From: Streptomyces aurantiogriseus
Lineage (GTDB): Bacteria; Actinomycetota; Actinomycetes; Streptomycetales; Streptomycetaceae
Direction of reading: 5' to 3'
Assembly: GCF_014649375.1 (NCBI RefSeq)
Contig: NZ_BMSX01000017.1
Span: forward strand, 1 to 64,000
DNA: 64,000 nucleotides
Position 1 is the first letter of the stretch, and every line of letters begins with the position of its first letter. Below the pieces are notes generated by a model. It was given only the letters and a program-made list of their open reading frames with translations, was not told the DNA's origin and made no database searches. Position numbers and translations under genes: made by a program. Below are positions 44,638 to 53,983 of the stretch, one piece after another.

Positions 44638-45930
44638 GTGCGGGAGGGGCGGTTGGGGGCCGGCGAGGTCGTCGGCGCGGCGTTGGAGCGGATCCGGCGG
44701 GCCGACCGGGAGTTGTGTGCGTTCGTCGAGGTGTGGGAGGAGGAGGCTCCGGCCTGGGCGGAAGAGGTCGACGGGCGGGTCGCCGCGGGTGAGTGGTTGC
44801 CGCTGGCCGGGGTGCCGATCGGGGTCAAGGGACGGCACGGGCTGCGGGCGGCGGGGCCGTTGATCGACGCCGGATGCGTGCCGGTGGGGAGGACCGCCGT
44901 GCCCGGTCCCGGAACTCCCTGGCAGACCTGGGGACTTGGCGCCCATGGCCGCACCGTCAACCCCTGGCGCGCCGACCGTACTCCGGGCGGTTCCTCGGCC
45001 GGTTCCGCGGCGGCGGTCGCGGCCGGCCTGGTCCCGCTCGCGACCGGCAGCGACGGGGCGGGCTCGGTGCGGATCCCGGCGGCCTGGTGCGGGATCGTCG
45101 GCCTGAAGGTGACGGGCGGCCGGTTCGCGTCGGCCGACCGTACGGGGCTGGCGGCGCCGGGCGTACTCGCGCGGTACGCGGCGGACGCGGAGGCGTACTG
45201 GCGGGTGATGGCGGGCGCGGCTGCCGCCGATGCGACCGGCTCACCCACGGGCACCCCTGGATCACTCGCCGAGGCGACCGGACCGCTCACCGGCACCCCT
45301 GGATCACTCGCCAAGGCGACCGGCTCACCCACCGGCACCCCTGGATCACTCGCCGAGGCGACCGGACCGCTCACCGAGGTGGCAGGGTCACTCACCGACG
45401 TGCCCTGTCCGCCCACCGCCGTCTTCTCCCCCGACCTCGGTTTCGCCGACCCCGCCCCGGAGCCCCTGGCCCTCGCCCGTGCCGCCGTCGGGCGTCTCGT
45501 GGACGCCGGTGTCGTACGGCTGCTGCGGGACGAGGTGCCGTTGCGACTGGAGGATCCCGCACCCGCCTGGCTCGCGCTTCGCGCGCCGGGGGCCGAGGCC
45601 GATGCGGTCCTCCGGGGTGTCAACGACCGGCGGCTGGCTCACCTCTTCGCGCGGGCCGACCTGCTGCTGACCCCTACGACCCCTCATCCCCCGCACGGCC
45701 ACGAAGGGCCCGGCGAGCGCTACTCGACGGCGTTCACCTGGGCGTTCAACCTCAGCGGGCACCCGGCGATCAGCATTCCGGCGGGGGTCGGCGCGGACGG
45801 CTGCCCAGCCGGGCTTCAGGTGGTGGCGGCGCACGGAAGGGAAGCGCTTCTGCTGGCCGTCGCGGCGGCCGCGGAGGCGGAGACCGGGGTCCTCGTGCCC
45901 CCTGGTGCGAGTAGTTGCACGCACATATAA
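44638..45930 (+). CDS. Amidase-signature hydrolase with internal repeats
   Basis: 430 residues from GTG 44638. Amidase-signature catalytic triad present: Lys in [10 protein letters not shown], cis-Ser in [12 protein letters not shown], nucleophile Ser in [16 protein letters not shown]. Family-like sequence (VEIAAAV) continues in frame upstream of the GTG without an available start codon, so the N-terminus may be shortened. Residues about 199-254 are four 14-residue repeats inserted into the catalytic domain. Total length is short for the family (usually 460-500). It may still be active, but the substrate is unknown. Confidence 0.8.
   Translation: MREGRLGAGEVVGAALERIRRADRELCAFVEVWEEEAPAWAEEVDGRVAAGEWLPLAGVPIGVKGRHGLRAAGPLIDAGCVPVGRTAVPGPGTPWQTWGLGAHGRTVNPWRADRTPGGSSAGSAAAVAAGLVPLATGSDGAGSVRIPAAWCGIVGLKVTGGRFASADRTGLAAPGVLARYAADAEAYWRVMAGAAAADATGSPTGTPGSLAEATGPLTGTPGSLAKATGSPTGTPGSLAEATGPLTEVAGSLTDVPCPPTAVFSPDLGFADPAPEPLALARAAVGRLVDAGVVRLLRDEVPLRLEDPAPAWLALRAPGAEADAVLRGVNDRRLAHLFARADLLLTPTTPHPPHGHEGPGERYSTAFTWAFNLSGHPAISIPAGVGADGCPAGLQVVAAHGREALLLAVAAAAEAETGVLVPPGASSCTHI
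45232..45399 (+). repeat. Four 42-bp in-frame repeats in the amidase gene
   Basis: Each unit encodes ATG(S/P)(P/L)TGTPGSLA(E/K) and starts GCGACCGG. Units 1 and 3, and 2 and 4, resemble each other most, suggesting an 84-bp duplication; unit 4 is diverged (EVAGSLTD). Confidence 0.85.
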
Positions 45931-45931
45931 T
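45926..45931 (+). promoter_or_regulatory. Consensus -10 box of the flavin reductase gene
   Basis: A perfect TATAAT in G+C-rich DNA, 49 bp before the following gene and overlapping the 3' end of the amidase gene. TGCA flanks it on both sides (45916-45919 and 45931-45934), possibly an operator. No clear -35 at 17 bp. Confidence 0.4.
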
Positions 45932-45979
45932 GCAGATGCGCTCTATCGTCGTACGCCGACAATCCTGGGGGATCGAGCC

Positions 45980-46567
45980 ATGACCAACCGCCGTTTCCTG
46001 TTCGTGCTGGGCAGCAGCCGCAGTGAGGGCAACACCGAACTGCTGGCCCGGGAGGCCGCCGAACAACTGCCCGCCGACGCCGAGCAGGAGTGGATCAGCC
46101 TCGCCGAGCACCCGCTGCCCGACTTCGAGGACCTGCGCCACGACAGCGACCACGTCCGCCCCACCGAGGGCAACGCGGCCCTGCTGCTCGACGCCACGCT
46201 CGCGGCGACGGACATCGTGATCGCCTCGCCGCTGTACTGGTACACGCTCTCCGCCCACACCAAGCGCTACCTGGACCACTGGTCGGGGTGGCTGCGCACC
46301 CCCGGCCTCGACTTCAAGCCCAGCCTCGCCGGGCGCACCCTGTGGGGCGTGGCCACGCTCGCGCACGAGGAGGCGGTGGTCGCCGACCCGCTGATCGACG
46401 CACTGCACCACTCGGCCGCCTACATGGGGATGCGGTTCGGCGGGGTGCTGCTCGGCAACGGCAGCAAGCCGGGTGACGTGCTGAGGGACACGGAGGCGCT
46501 GGCGCGCGCGAAGACGTTCTTCGCGCGGGAGGCGCCTTTCGCGCGCTTCCCCTACGAGACGGAATGA
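45980..46567 (+). CDS. NADPH-dependent FMN reductase / flavodoxin-like
   Basis: 195 residues from ATG 45980. Flavodoxin fold with the phosphate-binding loop VLGSSRSEGNTELLA and the quinone-reductase-type ASPLYWYTLSAHTKRYLDHW. Expected to bind FMN and reduce quinones or iron. It converges with the ABC permease gene after a 57-bp C-rich gap. Confidence 0.9.
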   Translation: MTNRRFLFVLGSSRSEGNTELLAREAAEQLPADAEQEWISLAEHPLPDFEDLRHDSDHVRPTEGNAALLLDATLAATDIVIASPLYWYTLSAHTKRYLDHWSGWLRTPGLDFKPSLAGRTLWGVATLAHEEAVVADPLIDALHHSAAYMGMRFGGVLLGNGSKPGDVLRDTEALARAKTFFAREAPFARFPYETE

Positions 46568-46624
46568 TCCCGGCCGCTTCCCTGCGCCTGCCCCTGCCCC
46601 CGCCCCCGCCCTGGGCCCGGCCGG

Positions 46625-47521
46625 CTACGCGGTGATGTCCTTCGCCGTGAACCGCGCCCAGGCCGCCGAGCCGAACACGGCCACGTACAGGGCCTGCAGG
46701 CCGAGGTTCTTCCGCAGCTCGTCCCAGTAGACGGGGTCGCGCATCAGGTCGGCGAAGGACAGCCAGTAGTGGGAGAACAGGTACGGCTGGATCGCGTGCA
46801 GTTGCGGGATCTGGTCGAGGATCTGGACGGTGGTCAGCAGGCCGACGGTCGTCGCCATCGCCGCGATGCCGCTGTTGGTGAGCGTGGAGACGAACAGGCC
46901 GAGCGCGGCCACGCCGAGCAGGGAAGCGGCGACGACCAGGGCGATCAGCAGGGCTCTGACCAGGCCGTCGGCGAGGCTGATGCGGGTGCCGGAGATGGTG
47001 GTGAGATCGCCGAGCGGGAACAGCAACGCGCCGACCGCGAGCGCCGAGACCGCGACGACGAGGGTGGCCAGCAGGCAGAAGGCCACGGTGGTCGCGTATT
47101 TGGCGAGCAGGAGGCGGGTGCGGCCGGCGGGGGCGACGAGGAGGTAGCGCAGGGTGCCGGCGTTCGCCTCACCGGCGACCGCGTCGCCCGCGATGACGCC
47201 GACGGCCATCGGCAGGAAGAACGGGAGCGTCGCCGCCAGCGCCGTGAACACCAGGAACAGGCCGTTGTTGGTGATCTGCGCCATGAACGCCGGCCCCTCA
47301 CCGCCACCACCCTGCTGTCCGGCCGTCGAGCCGTCCTCCGTCTCGATCTTCACGGCGATCCCGACGAGGATCGGCACGGCGGCCAGCACACCCAGCAGGG
47401 CGAGGGTGCGCCAGCGGCGGAGGGTGGTGACGAACTCGCTGCGGAAGAGGCCGAGGGTCCACAGGGGGGAGGGCTTGGCGACGGCGGCCCTCTCCGCCTC
47501 CACGAGATCAACCTGCGACAT
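46625..47521 (-). CDS. ABC-2 type transporter permease
   Basis: 298 residues from ATG 47521, overlapping the ATPase gene by 14 bases. Six predicted helices with a large loop after helix 1 (TEDGSTAGQQGGGGEGPAF). AVAGEANAGTLRYLLVAPAG, conserved in ABC-2 exporters near the coupling region, is clear. The N-terminal 30 residues are cytoplasmic. It forms a two-gene exporter with the next gene. Confidence 0.92.
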   Translation of the reverse strand: MSQVDLVEAERAAVAKPSPLWTLGLFRSEFVTTLRRWRTLALLGVLAAVPILVGIAVKIETEDGSTAGQQGGGGEGPAFMAQITNNGLFLVFTALAATLPFFLPMAVGVIAGDAVAGEANAGTLRYLLVAPAGRTRLLLAKYATTVAFCLLATLVVAVSALAVGALLFPLGDLTTISGTRISLADGLVRALLIALVVAASLLGVAALGLFVSTLTNSGIAAMATTVGLLTTVQILDQIPQLHAIQPYLFSHYWLSFADLMRDPVYWDELRKNLGLQALYVAVFGSAAWARFTAKDITA

Positions 47522-48494
47522 CGAACCCCTCCCCCGTGAGTGCCACGAACGCGTCCTCCAGGGAGGCCCGTTCCACGCCGAAGCCGCGTACGCGGACGCC
47601 TGCCGTCACCAACGCGGTGTTGAGGTCGGCCAGTTCGCGGTCGCCGGGCTCGCCCGTGACCCGGTCCTCGGAGACGACTACGTCGCCGATGCCCTGTTCC
47701 TTCAGCACGCGGGCCGCGTCCGCCGTGTCCGGCGTGGTCACGACGAGCCGGCCCCGTGCCCGGGCGGCCAGGTCGGCGACCGGGCCCTGGGTGAGAAGGC
47801 GACCGCGTGCCATCACGGCCGCGTGGGTGCACACCTGCTCGATCTCGTCGAGGAGGTGGGAGGAGAGGAAGACGGTGGTGCCGTCGGCGGCCAACTCCCG
47901 GACGAGGACACGGATCTCACGCATCCCCTGCGGGTCGAGTCCGTTGGTCGGCTCGTCGAGGACGAGCAGTCGGCGAGGCTGGAGAAGGGCGGCGGCGAGG
48001 CCGAGGCGCTGCTTCATGCCGAGCGAGTACGCCTTGGCCTTCTTCCCGGCCGCGGCCGTCAGCCCGACCCGCTCCAGCGCCTCCGCGACGCGGGCACGCC
48101 GGGTGCGCGGATCCGCGGTCGGGTCGGCGGCGTCGTAGCGCAGGAGGTTGTCGCGGCCGGAGAGGAAGCCGTAGAGGGCGGGACCCTCGATGAGGGCGCC
48201 GACATGCGGCAGGACGGCGCGGGAGGCGTGCGGCATGGGCCGCCCCAGCACCCGCGCCGTGCCGGAGGTGGGCTCGATGAGGCCCATCAGCATGCGGATC
48301 GTGGTGGTCTTGCCGGAGCCGTTCGGACCGAGGAAGCCGAAGACGCTGCCCGCCGGGACGGCCAGGTCGAGGCCGTCGACGGCGAGCTGTCCGCCGCGGT
48401 AGCGCTTGGTGAGGGCACGGGTGTGGATGACGGTGTCGGTCGTGTCATCCGCACCCGCCGCCTCGGGCGCCGCCTCCGCCGCGTCGTCGTCCAT
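47508..48494 (-). CDS. ABC transporter ATP-binding protein
   Basis: 328 residues from ATG 48494 (GGGGGAG upstream); GTG 48518 is an alternative without a ribosome site. Walker A FGFLGPNGSGKTTTIRML, signature YSLGMKQRLGLA, Walker B LLVLDEPTNGLDPQG, switch His in FLSSHLLDE. DrrA/CcmA-type importer or exporter ATPase with a C-terminal regulatory extension. The substrate is unknown; such pairs often serve export of lipids, antibiotics or peptides. Confidence 0.93.
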   Translation of the reverse strand: MDDDAAEAAPEAAGADDTTDTVIHTRALTKRYRGGQLAVDGLDLAVPAGSVFGFLGPNGSGKTTTIRMLMGLIEPTSGTARVLGRPMPHASRAVLPHVGALIEGPALYGFLSGRDNLLRYDAADPTADPRTRRARVAEALERVGLTAAAGKKAKAYSLGMKQRLGLAAALLQPRRLLVLDEPTNGLDPQGMREIRVLVRELAADGTTVFLSSHLLDEIEQVCTHAAVMARGRLLTQGPVADLAARARGRLVVTTPDTADAARVLKEQGIGDVVVSEDRVTGEPGDRELADLNTALVTAGVRVRGFGVERASLEDAFVALTGEGFDVAG

Positions 48495-48528
48495 CGGCTC
48501 CCCCGATCGTCGGTTCACGTCAGGGTAC

Positions 48529-49749
48529 TTACTGCCCCGCGTTCGCCGCCTTCACCAGGGCGTCCTTGGTGACGGCGCCGGCGTACACCTTGCCGTCGTC
48601 CGTGACCAGGGCGTTGATCAGGCGGGTGGAGAAGACGGTGCCGGAGCCGAACTTGCCGGTGACCTTGTCGCCGAAGGAGTCCAGGAAGCCGCCGAGAGCG
48701 CCCGCGTCGGCCATGTCGCCGGAGGAGGGGACGCCTTCGCCGCCGGTGTCGAAGGTGGCGATGGAGGTCCAGCCCTCACCGAGGACGTTGAGACCGGCGA
48801 GGTCCCGGTCGAAGTCCTCCTCGGGGGCCTTGCCGGAGTGCCCGGGCGCCTCGGCCGCGTCACCGGCTTCCTCCTCGGTCACCTTCGCGCCCTTGGGCGG
48901 GGTGAAGTCGAAGGTGGAAGCGGCCGGCTTGGCGAAGCTGACCTGGGTGAAACCGGCGTCGACGACGGCGGCGCCGCCGCTGGTCGGGGTCAGCGTGAAC
49001 TTCAGCGGCAGCCCGGTCTCGGCATCGACGGCCACGCTGATCGCACCGACGGTCGACCCCGACTGCTTGGGCTTGACCAGCAGCTTGTAGGCGTCCCGGC
49101 CGGCGACCTGGACGGTGCCGTCGACGGTGACGGAGGTGGTGTCGTCCACGGCCTTCAGGGCTTCTTCGGTGAGCTCCTTGGGCGTGGCGGGGACGGGCGT
49201 CTCGGCGTCCTTCGGGTCCTCACCCGCGGGGGCGGTGGAGTGGTACACCTCGTTCGAGGCGCTGTCGTAGCCCCACACGTCCTTGCCGTTGTGGATGACG
49301 CTGTACTCGGCGGCGTTCTCCAGCAGGGACAGCTTCTGCTTGTCCGGGCCGTCGGCGGCGACGCGCAGGGTGTGCGTGCCGGAGGCGAGTTCGGTGAGCT
49401 TGGCGGAGGGGTCGGCGGAAGAGCCGTCGCCTTCGCCGCCCGTGGCCCCGGAGAGCAGCCCGCTCTCCAACCCGCCCAGGTCGGGCAGGCCCAGATCGGT
49501 GGTGATCTTCACGGTGCCGGAGAGCTGCTGCACGTCCGAGGCGGCGATCTTCTCGATGAGCTGCTGTGCGCTGATCTTCGGCAGGTCGGGGTCGCCCGAG
49601 TCGGCGATCGCCGGGACGAGCCCGATCGTCGCCGCCGCGACACCCGCCACGGTGACCGGAACGACGTACCGCATGGCCTTGCGGCGCCCGACGCGCAGGT
49701 CGTCGGCCTCCCCGGCGTGCGTGCTGTCGTCGGATGCGTACGGTGCCAT
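48529..49749 (-). CDS. LolA-like secreted or membrane-anchored protein
   Basis: 406 residues from ATG 49749 (GGAGGTAAGG upstream). An N-terminal cytoplasmic stretch (1-23), one hydrophobic helix (RYVVPVTVAGVAAATIGLV), then an extracellular beta-rich domain of the LolA/DUF2092 type: VQQLSGTVKITTDLGLPDLG, TLRVAADGPDKQKLSLL, VIHNGKDVWGYDSASNEVYH, YKLLVKPKQSGSTVGAISVA. A similar fold is found in sigma-factor regulators and lipid carriers. It directly precedes the ABC transporter pair; co-expression is likely. Confidence 0.85.
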   Translation of the reverse strand: MAPYASDDSTHAGEADDLRVGRRKAMRYVVPVTVAGVAAATIGLVPAIADSGDPDLPKISAQQLIEKIAASDVQQLSGTVKITTDLGLPDLGGLESGLLSGATGGEGDGSSADPSAKLTELASGTHTLRVAADGPDKQKLSLLENAAEYSVIHNGKDVWGYDSASNEVYHSTAPAGEDPKDAETPVPATPKELTEEALKAVDDTTSVTVDGTVQVAGRDAYKLLVKPKQSGSTVGAISVAVDAETGLPLKFTLTPTSGGAAVVDAGFTQVSFAKPAASTFDFTPPKGAKVTEEEAGDAAEAPGHSGKAPEEDFDRDLAGLNVLGEGWTSIATFDTGGEGVPSSGDMADAGALGGFLDSFGDKVTGKFGSGTVFSTRLINALVTDDGKVYAGAVTKDALVKAANAGQ

Positions 49750-50748
49750 GTGTGCCTTACCTCCGTCGTCGGCGGCGGCTGTCATCTCGCGAACGTCCCC
49801 ACTTCAAGCCGCCATTCTCACCCGAATCGGTGAGGAGTGGTGTTTTCCGTGGTTTCCATCTGACCAAATCAGCCGACCTCATACGTCAGCCCCGGGACTC
49901 AACTCCGTGTACGCCTCCGGTATGACACGGGGTGGGGGTGGGTGGAGGTGACCCGTAGGGGGTGGGGCAGGGAGTCGGACTTGCTGAACGTCCCCGCAGG
50001 ACCGACTGACCGCGGAGACAGGGCCCAACTGGACGTCTGACGCAGAGTGCACGGACCCAAAGGGCTGCCCAAGGGGCGCGGGGCTGTCACTTCATGCGGC
50101 TCCGCCGCGCGGGCGAGGGGTGCAGAAGCGACTGCCCGCGAAGAGAGGGCTCAACTGGCCAACTGCCGACGAGCGCACGTGCCCAGGAGGATGTGAGGCG
50201 GTCACATCACGCGACTCCACCGCGCGGGAGCGCCCGGCCACCACCTGACCGGACCCTGACCGGGCTCATTGCCGGGGGGCTCCCCCGGCGGGGATGCGAG
50301 GGGCGGGGCCCTGTAGGGGTGCAGGGGACGGGGTCCCCGCAGGGGTACAGAGCACGCAGCCCCCGCAGGGGTGCAGGGGACGCAGCCCCCGCAGAGGCGC
50401 AGGGGACGCAGCCCCGCGGGGGTGCAGGGGACGGGTCCCCGCAGGGGACGCAGCCCCGCAGGGGTACAGGGGACGGGTCCCCGCAGGGGTGCAGGGGACG
50501 CAGTCCCGCGGGGGTGCAGGGGACGGGGTCCCCGCAGGGGTACAGAGCACGCAGCCCCCGCAGGGATACAGGGCACGCAGCCCCGCAGGGTCCGGGGCGG
50601 AGCCCCCGGGCTGTTCAAGCCCCGCTTCTCCACCTACCGAGTCGGGCGGGCGGGTGGGCGAACCCCCCAACGGGGTCCGGGGCGGAGCCCCGAGGCTTTT
50701 CGAGGGCCACCTCTCGAGAGACCGAGTCGGGCGGGCGGGTGGGCAAAC
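49750..50748. repeat. Gene-poor kilobase with ~25-bp tandem repeats
   Basis: No credible gene on either strand. 50308-50600 is an array of about 11 units of 25-27 bp (type GCAGGGGTGCAGGGGACGCA then GCCCC), with variants ACGGGTCCCC and ACGCAGCCCC alternating and one shortened unit. 50600-50750 holds two copies of a GGGGTCCGGGGCGGAGCCCC-type element. 49750-50300 contains only the promoter region of the LolA-like gene. Confidence 0.8.
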
Positions 50749-51759
50749 TCACCCCGCCCGATGAACCACCGCATCACACAACTCCATCAGCGCAACCTTC
50801 GCATCACACTCCCGCAAGGGAGCCAACGCGGCCCGCGCCTCCTTCGCATACCGCACGGTGTCCGCCCGAGCCTGCTCCAGCGCCGGGTGGGCCCGCAGCG
50901 CGGCCAGCGCCTCCGCGTGCCGAGCGTCGTCACTCAGGTCGGAGTCCAGCAGCTCGCACAGCGCGACGTCCTCCGGCAGAGCCAGCCGTGCCGCCCGCTC
51001 CCGCAACCGCAGCACCGGCAGCGTGGGAATGCCCTCCCGCAGATCCGTGCCCGGCGTCTTCCCCGACTCGTGCGAGTCCGACGCGATGTCCAGCACGTCG
51101 TCCGCGAGCTGGAAGGCGACCCCCAGCCGCTCCCCGTACTGGGTCAGCACGTCCACGACCGTCTCGTCGGCCCCCGACATCATCGCCCCGAAGCGGCAGG
51201 ACACCGCCACCAGCGACCCGGTCTTCCCGCCCAGCACATCGAGGTAGTGCTCGACCGGATCGCGCCCGTCCTGCGGCCCGGCCGTCTCCAGGATCTGCCC
51301 GGTGACCAGCCGCTCGAACGCCTCCGCCTGCACCCGCACCGCCTCGGGCCCGAGGTCGGCGAGGATGTGCGAGGCGCGCGCGAAGAGGAAGTCACCCGTG
51401 AGGACGGCGAGCGAGTTGCCCCAGCGGGCGTTGGCGCTGGGCACCCCGCGCCGTACCGTCGCCTCGTCCATCACGTCGTCGTGGTACAGCGTGGCGAGGT
51501 GGGTCAGCTCCACCACCACGGCCGACGGCACCACCCCGGGCGCGTACGGGTCCCCGAACTGCGCCGCGAGCATCACGAGCAGTGGCCGGAACCGCTTCCC
51601 GCCGGCCCGCACCAGATGCTGCGCGGCCTCCGTGATGAACGGAACCTCACTCTTGGTGGCCTCGAGCAAGCCTTCCTCGACAGCCGCCAATCCGGCCTGG
51701 ACATCGGCTTCCAGAGCCTGGTCCCGCACGCTCAGCCCGAACGGCCCGACGACGGTCAC
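50749..51759 (-). CDS. Polyprenyl diphosphate synthase
   Basis: 336 residues from GTG 51759 with AGGAG upstream. All trans-prenyltransferase motifs: FARM ATLYHDDVMDEATVRRG, GKRFRP, and SARM QLADDVLDIASD. The residues just before the first Asp-rich motif (HLATLYHDD) are of long-chain type, so a heptaprenyl to nonaprenyl product for the menaquinone side chain is likely. Located near other quinone-related genes (nuo, qorB). Confidence 0.93.
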   Translation of the reverse strand: MTVVGPFGLSVRDQALEADVQAGLAAVEEGLLEATKSEVPFITEAAQHLVRAGGKRFRPLLVMLAAQFGDPYAPGVVPSAVVVELTHLATLYHDDVMDEATVRRGVPSANARWGNSLAVLTGDFLFARASHILADLGPEAVRVQAEAFERLVTGQILETAGPQDGRDPVEHYLDVLGGKTGSLVAVSCRFGAMMSGADETVVDVLTQYGERLGVAFQLADDVLDIASDSHESGKTPGTDLREGIPTLPVLRLRERAARLALPEDVALCELLDSDLSDDARHAEALAALRAHPALEQARADTVRYAKEARAALAPLRECDAKVALMELCDAVVHRAG

Positions 51760-52003
51760 GAGGAGTCTCCTGTCTGCTGGTGTCTGCTGGCGCTTACACG
51801 GTTTGTCGATAGGTCGCTGCCATCACTCGAGTCAGCGTATCCGGTCACCTTTCGATCACCGATAAGCCCCCACGTCCCCGGCCCTCACATCGCTCGACCG
51901 GGAGCTGCCCGGATCAGCCCGGGCGGCTTCGGATCACGACCGGTATGTTTCTGATCAGCCGATACGAACGGACATTTATCGACTCACCAGGAAGTAGTGA
52001 TTC

Positions 52004-53506
52004 ATGTCCCGCGCAGAGGTAGACGTCGAACCCGACGACCGGCCCCCTCCCCGCGAGGACCACTCCTTCCTCGGCCAGCCCCAGGGGCTGCTCACCCTCT
52101 GCGGCCTGGAGGTCTGGGAACGCTTCTCCTTCCTCGGCATGCAGGCCGTCCTGGTGCTCTACCTCGCCGACACGGTGGCGCACGGCGGTCTGGGCCTGCC
52201 GGCCGGAACCGCCGCCTCCGTCTCGGCGGCCTACGGCACCCTCGTGTACCTGGTCTCCGTCGCCGGCGGCTGGCTCGCCGACCGCGTCCTGGGTTCCTGC
52301 CGCGCGGTGCTGTGGGGCGGTGTCCTGATCACCTGCGGCCACTACGCCATGGCCGTGCCCGCGGCCGGCACGTCCTGGGTGGGCCTCGGCCTGGTCAGCG
52401 CGGGCACCGGCCTGCTCAAGCCCAACGTGGCCACCCTGACCGGCAAGCTGTACCGCACCGACGACGACCGCCGCGACGCCGGCTTCGCGCTCTTCTACAC
52501 GGCGATCAACATCGGCGCCTTCGCGGGCCCGCTGATCACCGGCTGGCTCGGCGGCCACCAGGGCTGGCGCTGGGGCTTCTCGGCGGCCGCGATCGGTATG
52601 ACGTTCGGCCTGATCCAGTACGTGACCGGCCGCCGTCACCTGGCCGGGCGAAAGCACACGGCGGAATTCGCCCTCGCGCCCGTCGCGATGCGCCTGGCGG
52701 TCCACAGAATCGCCTCCGGCCTCGTCGTCGCCACCGCCGTCGCCGTGCTGCTCGCGGCGGCCGGCTGGCTGACCCTGGACCGCTTCGTCGACCTGCTCAC
52801 CCTCGTCTCGGTGCTCGCCCCGGTCGCCTGCTTCGCGGTGATGTTCGCCAGCCCCGGGGTGACCGAGGAGGAGCGCGGCCGGCTGCGCCCGTACGTCGTG
52901 CTCTTCCTGTCCTCGACGGTCTTCAACCTCATCCTGTTCCAGGCGTACTCCACGATGATGCTGCTGGCGTCGACGAACGCCGAGACGACGATCCTCGGCG
53001 TCGACTTCCCGGCGAGCTGGTACGCCTCCGCCCTGGGCGCCTTCGAGGTCGGCCTCGCCCCCCTCGTCGCGGCCCTGTGGCTGCGCATGGGCCGCGGCCA
53101 GCCGCACGCCTCGAACAAGATCGCCCTGGGCGTCGTCCTCGGCGGCCTGTCGTTCCTGCTCATGGTCCTGCCGACGTCCGCGCCCGCCTCCGGCGCCCCT
53201 CTGATGTCCGCCTGGTGGATCGTCGGCTCGTACCTGCTGCTCGGTCTCGGCGACGTCCTCCTGCAGACCTCCGGAATGTCGGCCGCCGCCAAGCTCGCCC
53301 CGGCGGCCTTCTCCAGCCAGACCATGTCCCTGTGGTTCCTCTCCCTGGCCCTCGCGGGCGGGATCCAGGCACAGACGGTGAAGCTCTACGACGACGTCTC
53401 CCCGTCGGCCTACTTCGGTGTCAACGGCGCGATCGCGGTCGCCGCCGGCCTGGCCGTCCTGGCCGCAGCCCCCTGGCTGCGCCGCACGATGCACCCCGTC
53501 CACTGA
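52004..53506 (+). CDS. Proton-dependent oligopeptide (POT/PTR) transporter
   Basis: 500 residues from ATG 52004. Fourteen-helix POT family: the ExxER motif in GLEVWERFSFLGMQAVL, GGWLADRVLGSCRAVLWGGV, and the PTR2 signature FALFYTAINIGAFAGPLITG. Imports di- and tripeptides with protons. Peptide-binding tyrosine of ExxERFxYY is Phe-Leu here. Monocistronic; followed by about 260 bp without genes and then the riboswitch. Confidence 0.93.
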   Translation: MSRAEVDVEPDDRPPPREDHSFLGQPQGLLTLCGLEVWERFSFLGMQAVLVLYLADTVAHGGLGLPAGTAASVSAAYGTLVYLVSVAGGWLADRVLGSCRAVLWGGVLITCGHYAMAVPAAGTSWVGLGLVSAGTGLLKPNVATLTGKLYRTDDDRRDAGFALFYTAINIGAFAGPLITGWLGGHQGWRWGFSAAAIGMTFGLIQYVTGRRHLAGRKHTAEFALAPVAMRLAVHRIASGLVVATAVAVLLAAAGWLTLDRFVDLLTLVSVLAPVACFAVMFASPGVTEEERGRLRPYVVLFLSSTVFNLILFQAYSTMMLLASTNAETTILGVDFPASWYASALGAFEVGLAPLVAALWLRMGRGQPHASNKIALGVVLGGLSFLLMVLPTSAPASGAPLMSAWWIVGSYLLLGLGDVLLQTSGMSAAAKLAPAAFSSQTMSLWFLSLALAGGIQAQTVKLYDDVSPSAYFGVNGAIAVAAGLAVLAAAPWLRRTMHPVH

Positions 53507-53767
53507 GCTCCGCCCCTTTACAAGGGACTTGGGATTTACGTCCGATTCGCCCCTCTTGTGAACGCGGGTGAGTTGGCTCACTTCGCGACAGGAGCGCACC
53601 TCGCACCGGAGGAAGTGATTCCGCTTTTTCCGCAAGCGAGTTGATGCTTGGCGAACGCAAAGGATCAAGTACCCCATACACCGCACATCAAGGTCAATAC
53701 GGGTTTTCTGTGAATCCGGTACTTGTTCCCGACATGTGCTCTCGCATACGTTCCCGCCCAGTCGGGC

Positions 53768-53969
53768 AGACGCCTAATCCTGCCGCCGCCCGACCACCCA
53801 TCGACGAACCACTCGCGCACGGCAGGAGCGGGGGACCCAGGCAGGCCGTCGGACGGTACGTCAGGCACGTACCGGACCGGCTTGGGGTGAAGCCGTGTCG
53901 CCGTATCCGTACGGCGGCCGGCCGGGCACCTCCCCGCCCGAACCCGACAGCTCACCCCGCAGGCGCCGG
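53768..53969 (+). ncRNA. c-di-AMP riboswitch (ydaO-yuaA type)
   Basis: Conserved blocks occur in the right order: GACGCCTAATCC at the 5' end, GGGGGACCCAGGC (about 53830), TTGGGGTGAAGCC (about 53880), then CCGAACCCGACAGCTCACC and GCAGGCGCC, whose end pairs with the 5' block. It ends 14 bases before the start codon of a secreted transglycosylase. In Streptomyces this riboswitch precedes cell-wall hydrolase genes (rpf, swl). Ligand binding normally turns these genes off. The 260 bp before it (53507-53767) contain no gene. Confidence 0.92.
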
Positions 53970-53983
53970 AGAGGAACATCCCC

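Noticed and set aside
43998-45623. A long minus-strand frame opposite DUF6668-like and amidase genes
   Set aside because: Low-complexity translation (Ser, Pro, Arg runs) and no ribosome site; amidase motifs lie on the + strand.
50308-50600. Possible CRISPR array or coding repeats
   Set aside because: Units abut without spacers, the period changes between 25 and 27 and stops interrupt the frames in register.
50094-51954. Overlapping + strand open frames of about 400-530 codons
   Set aside because: They run through the intergenic repeats and the reverse complement of polyprenyl synthase; translations are Arg/Pro/Gly-rich.
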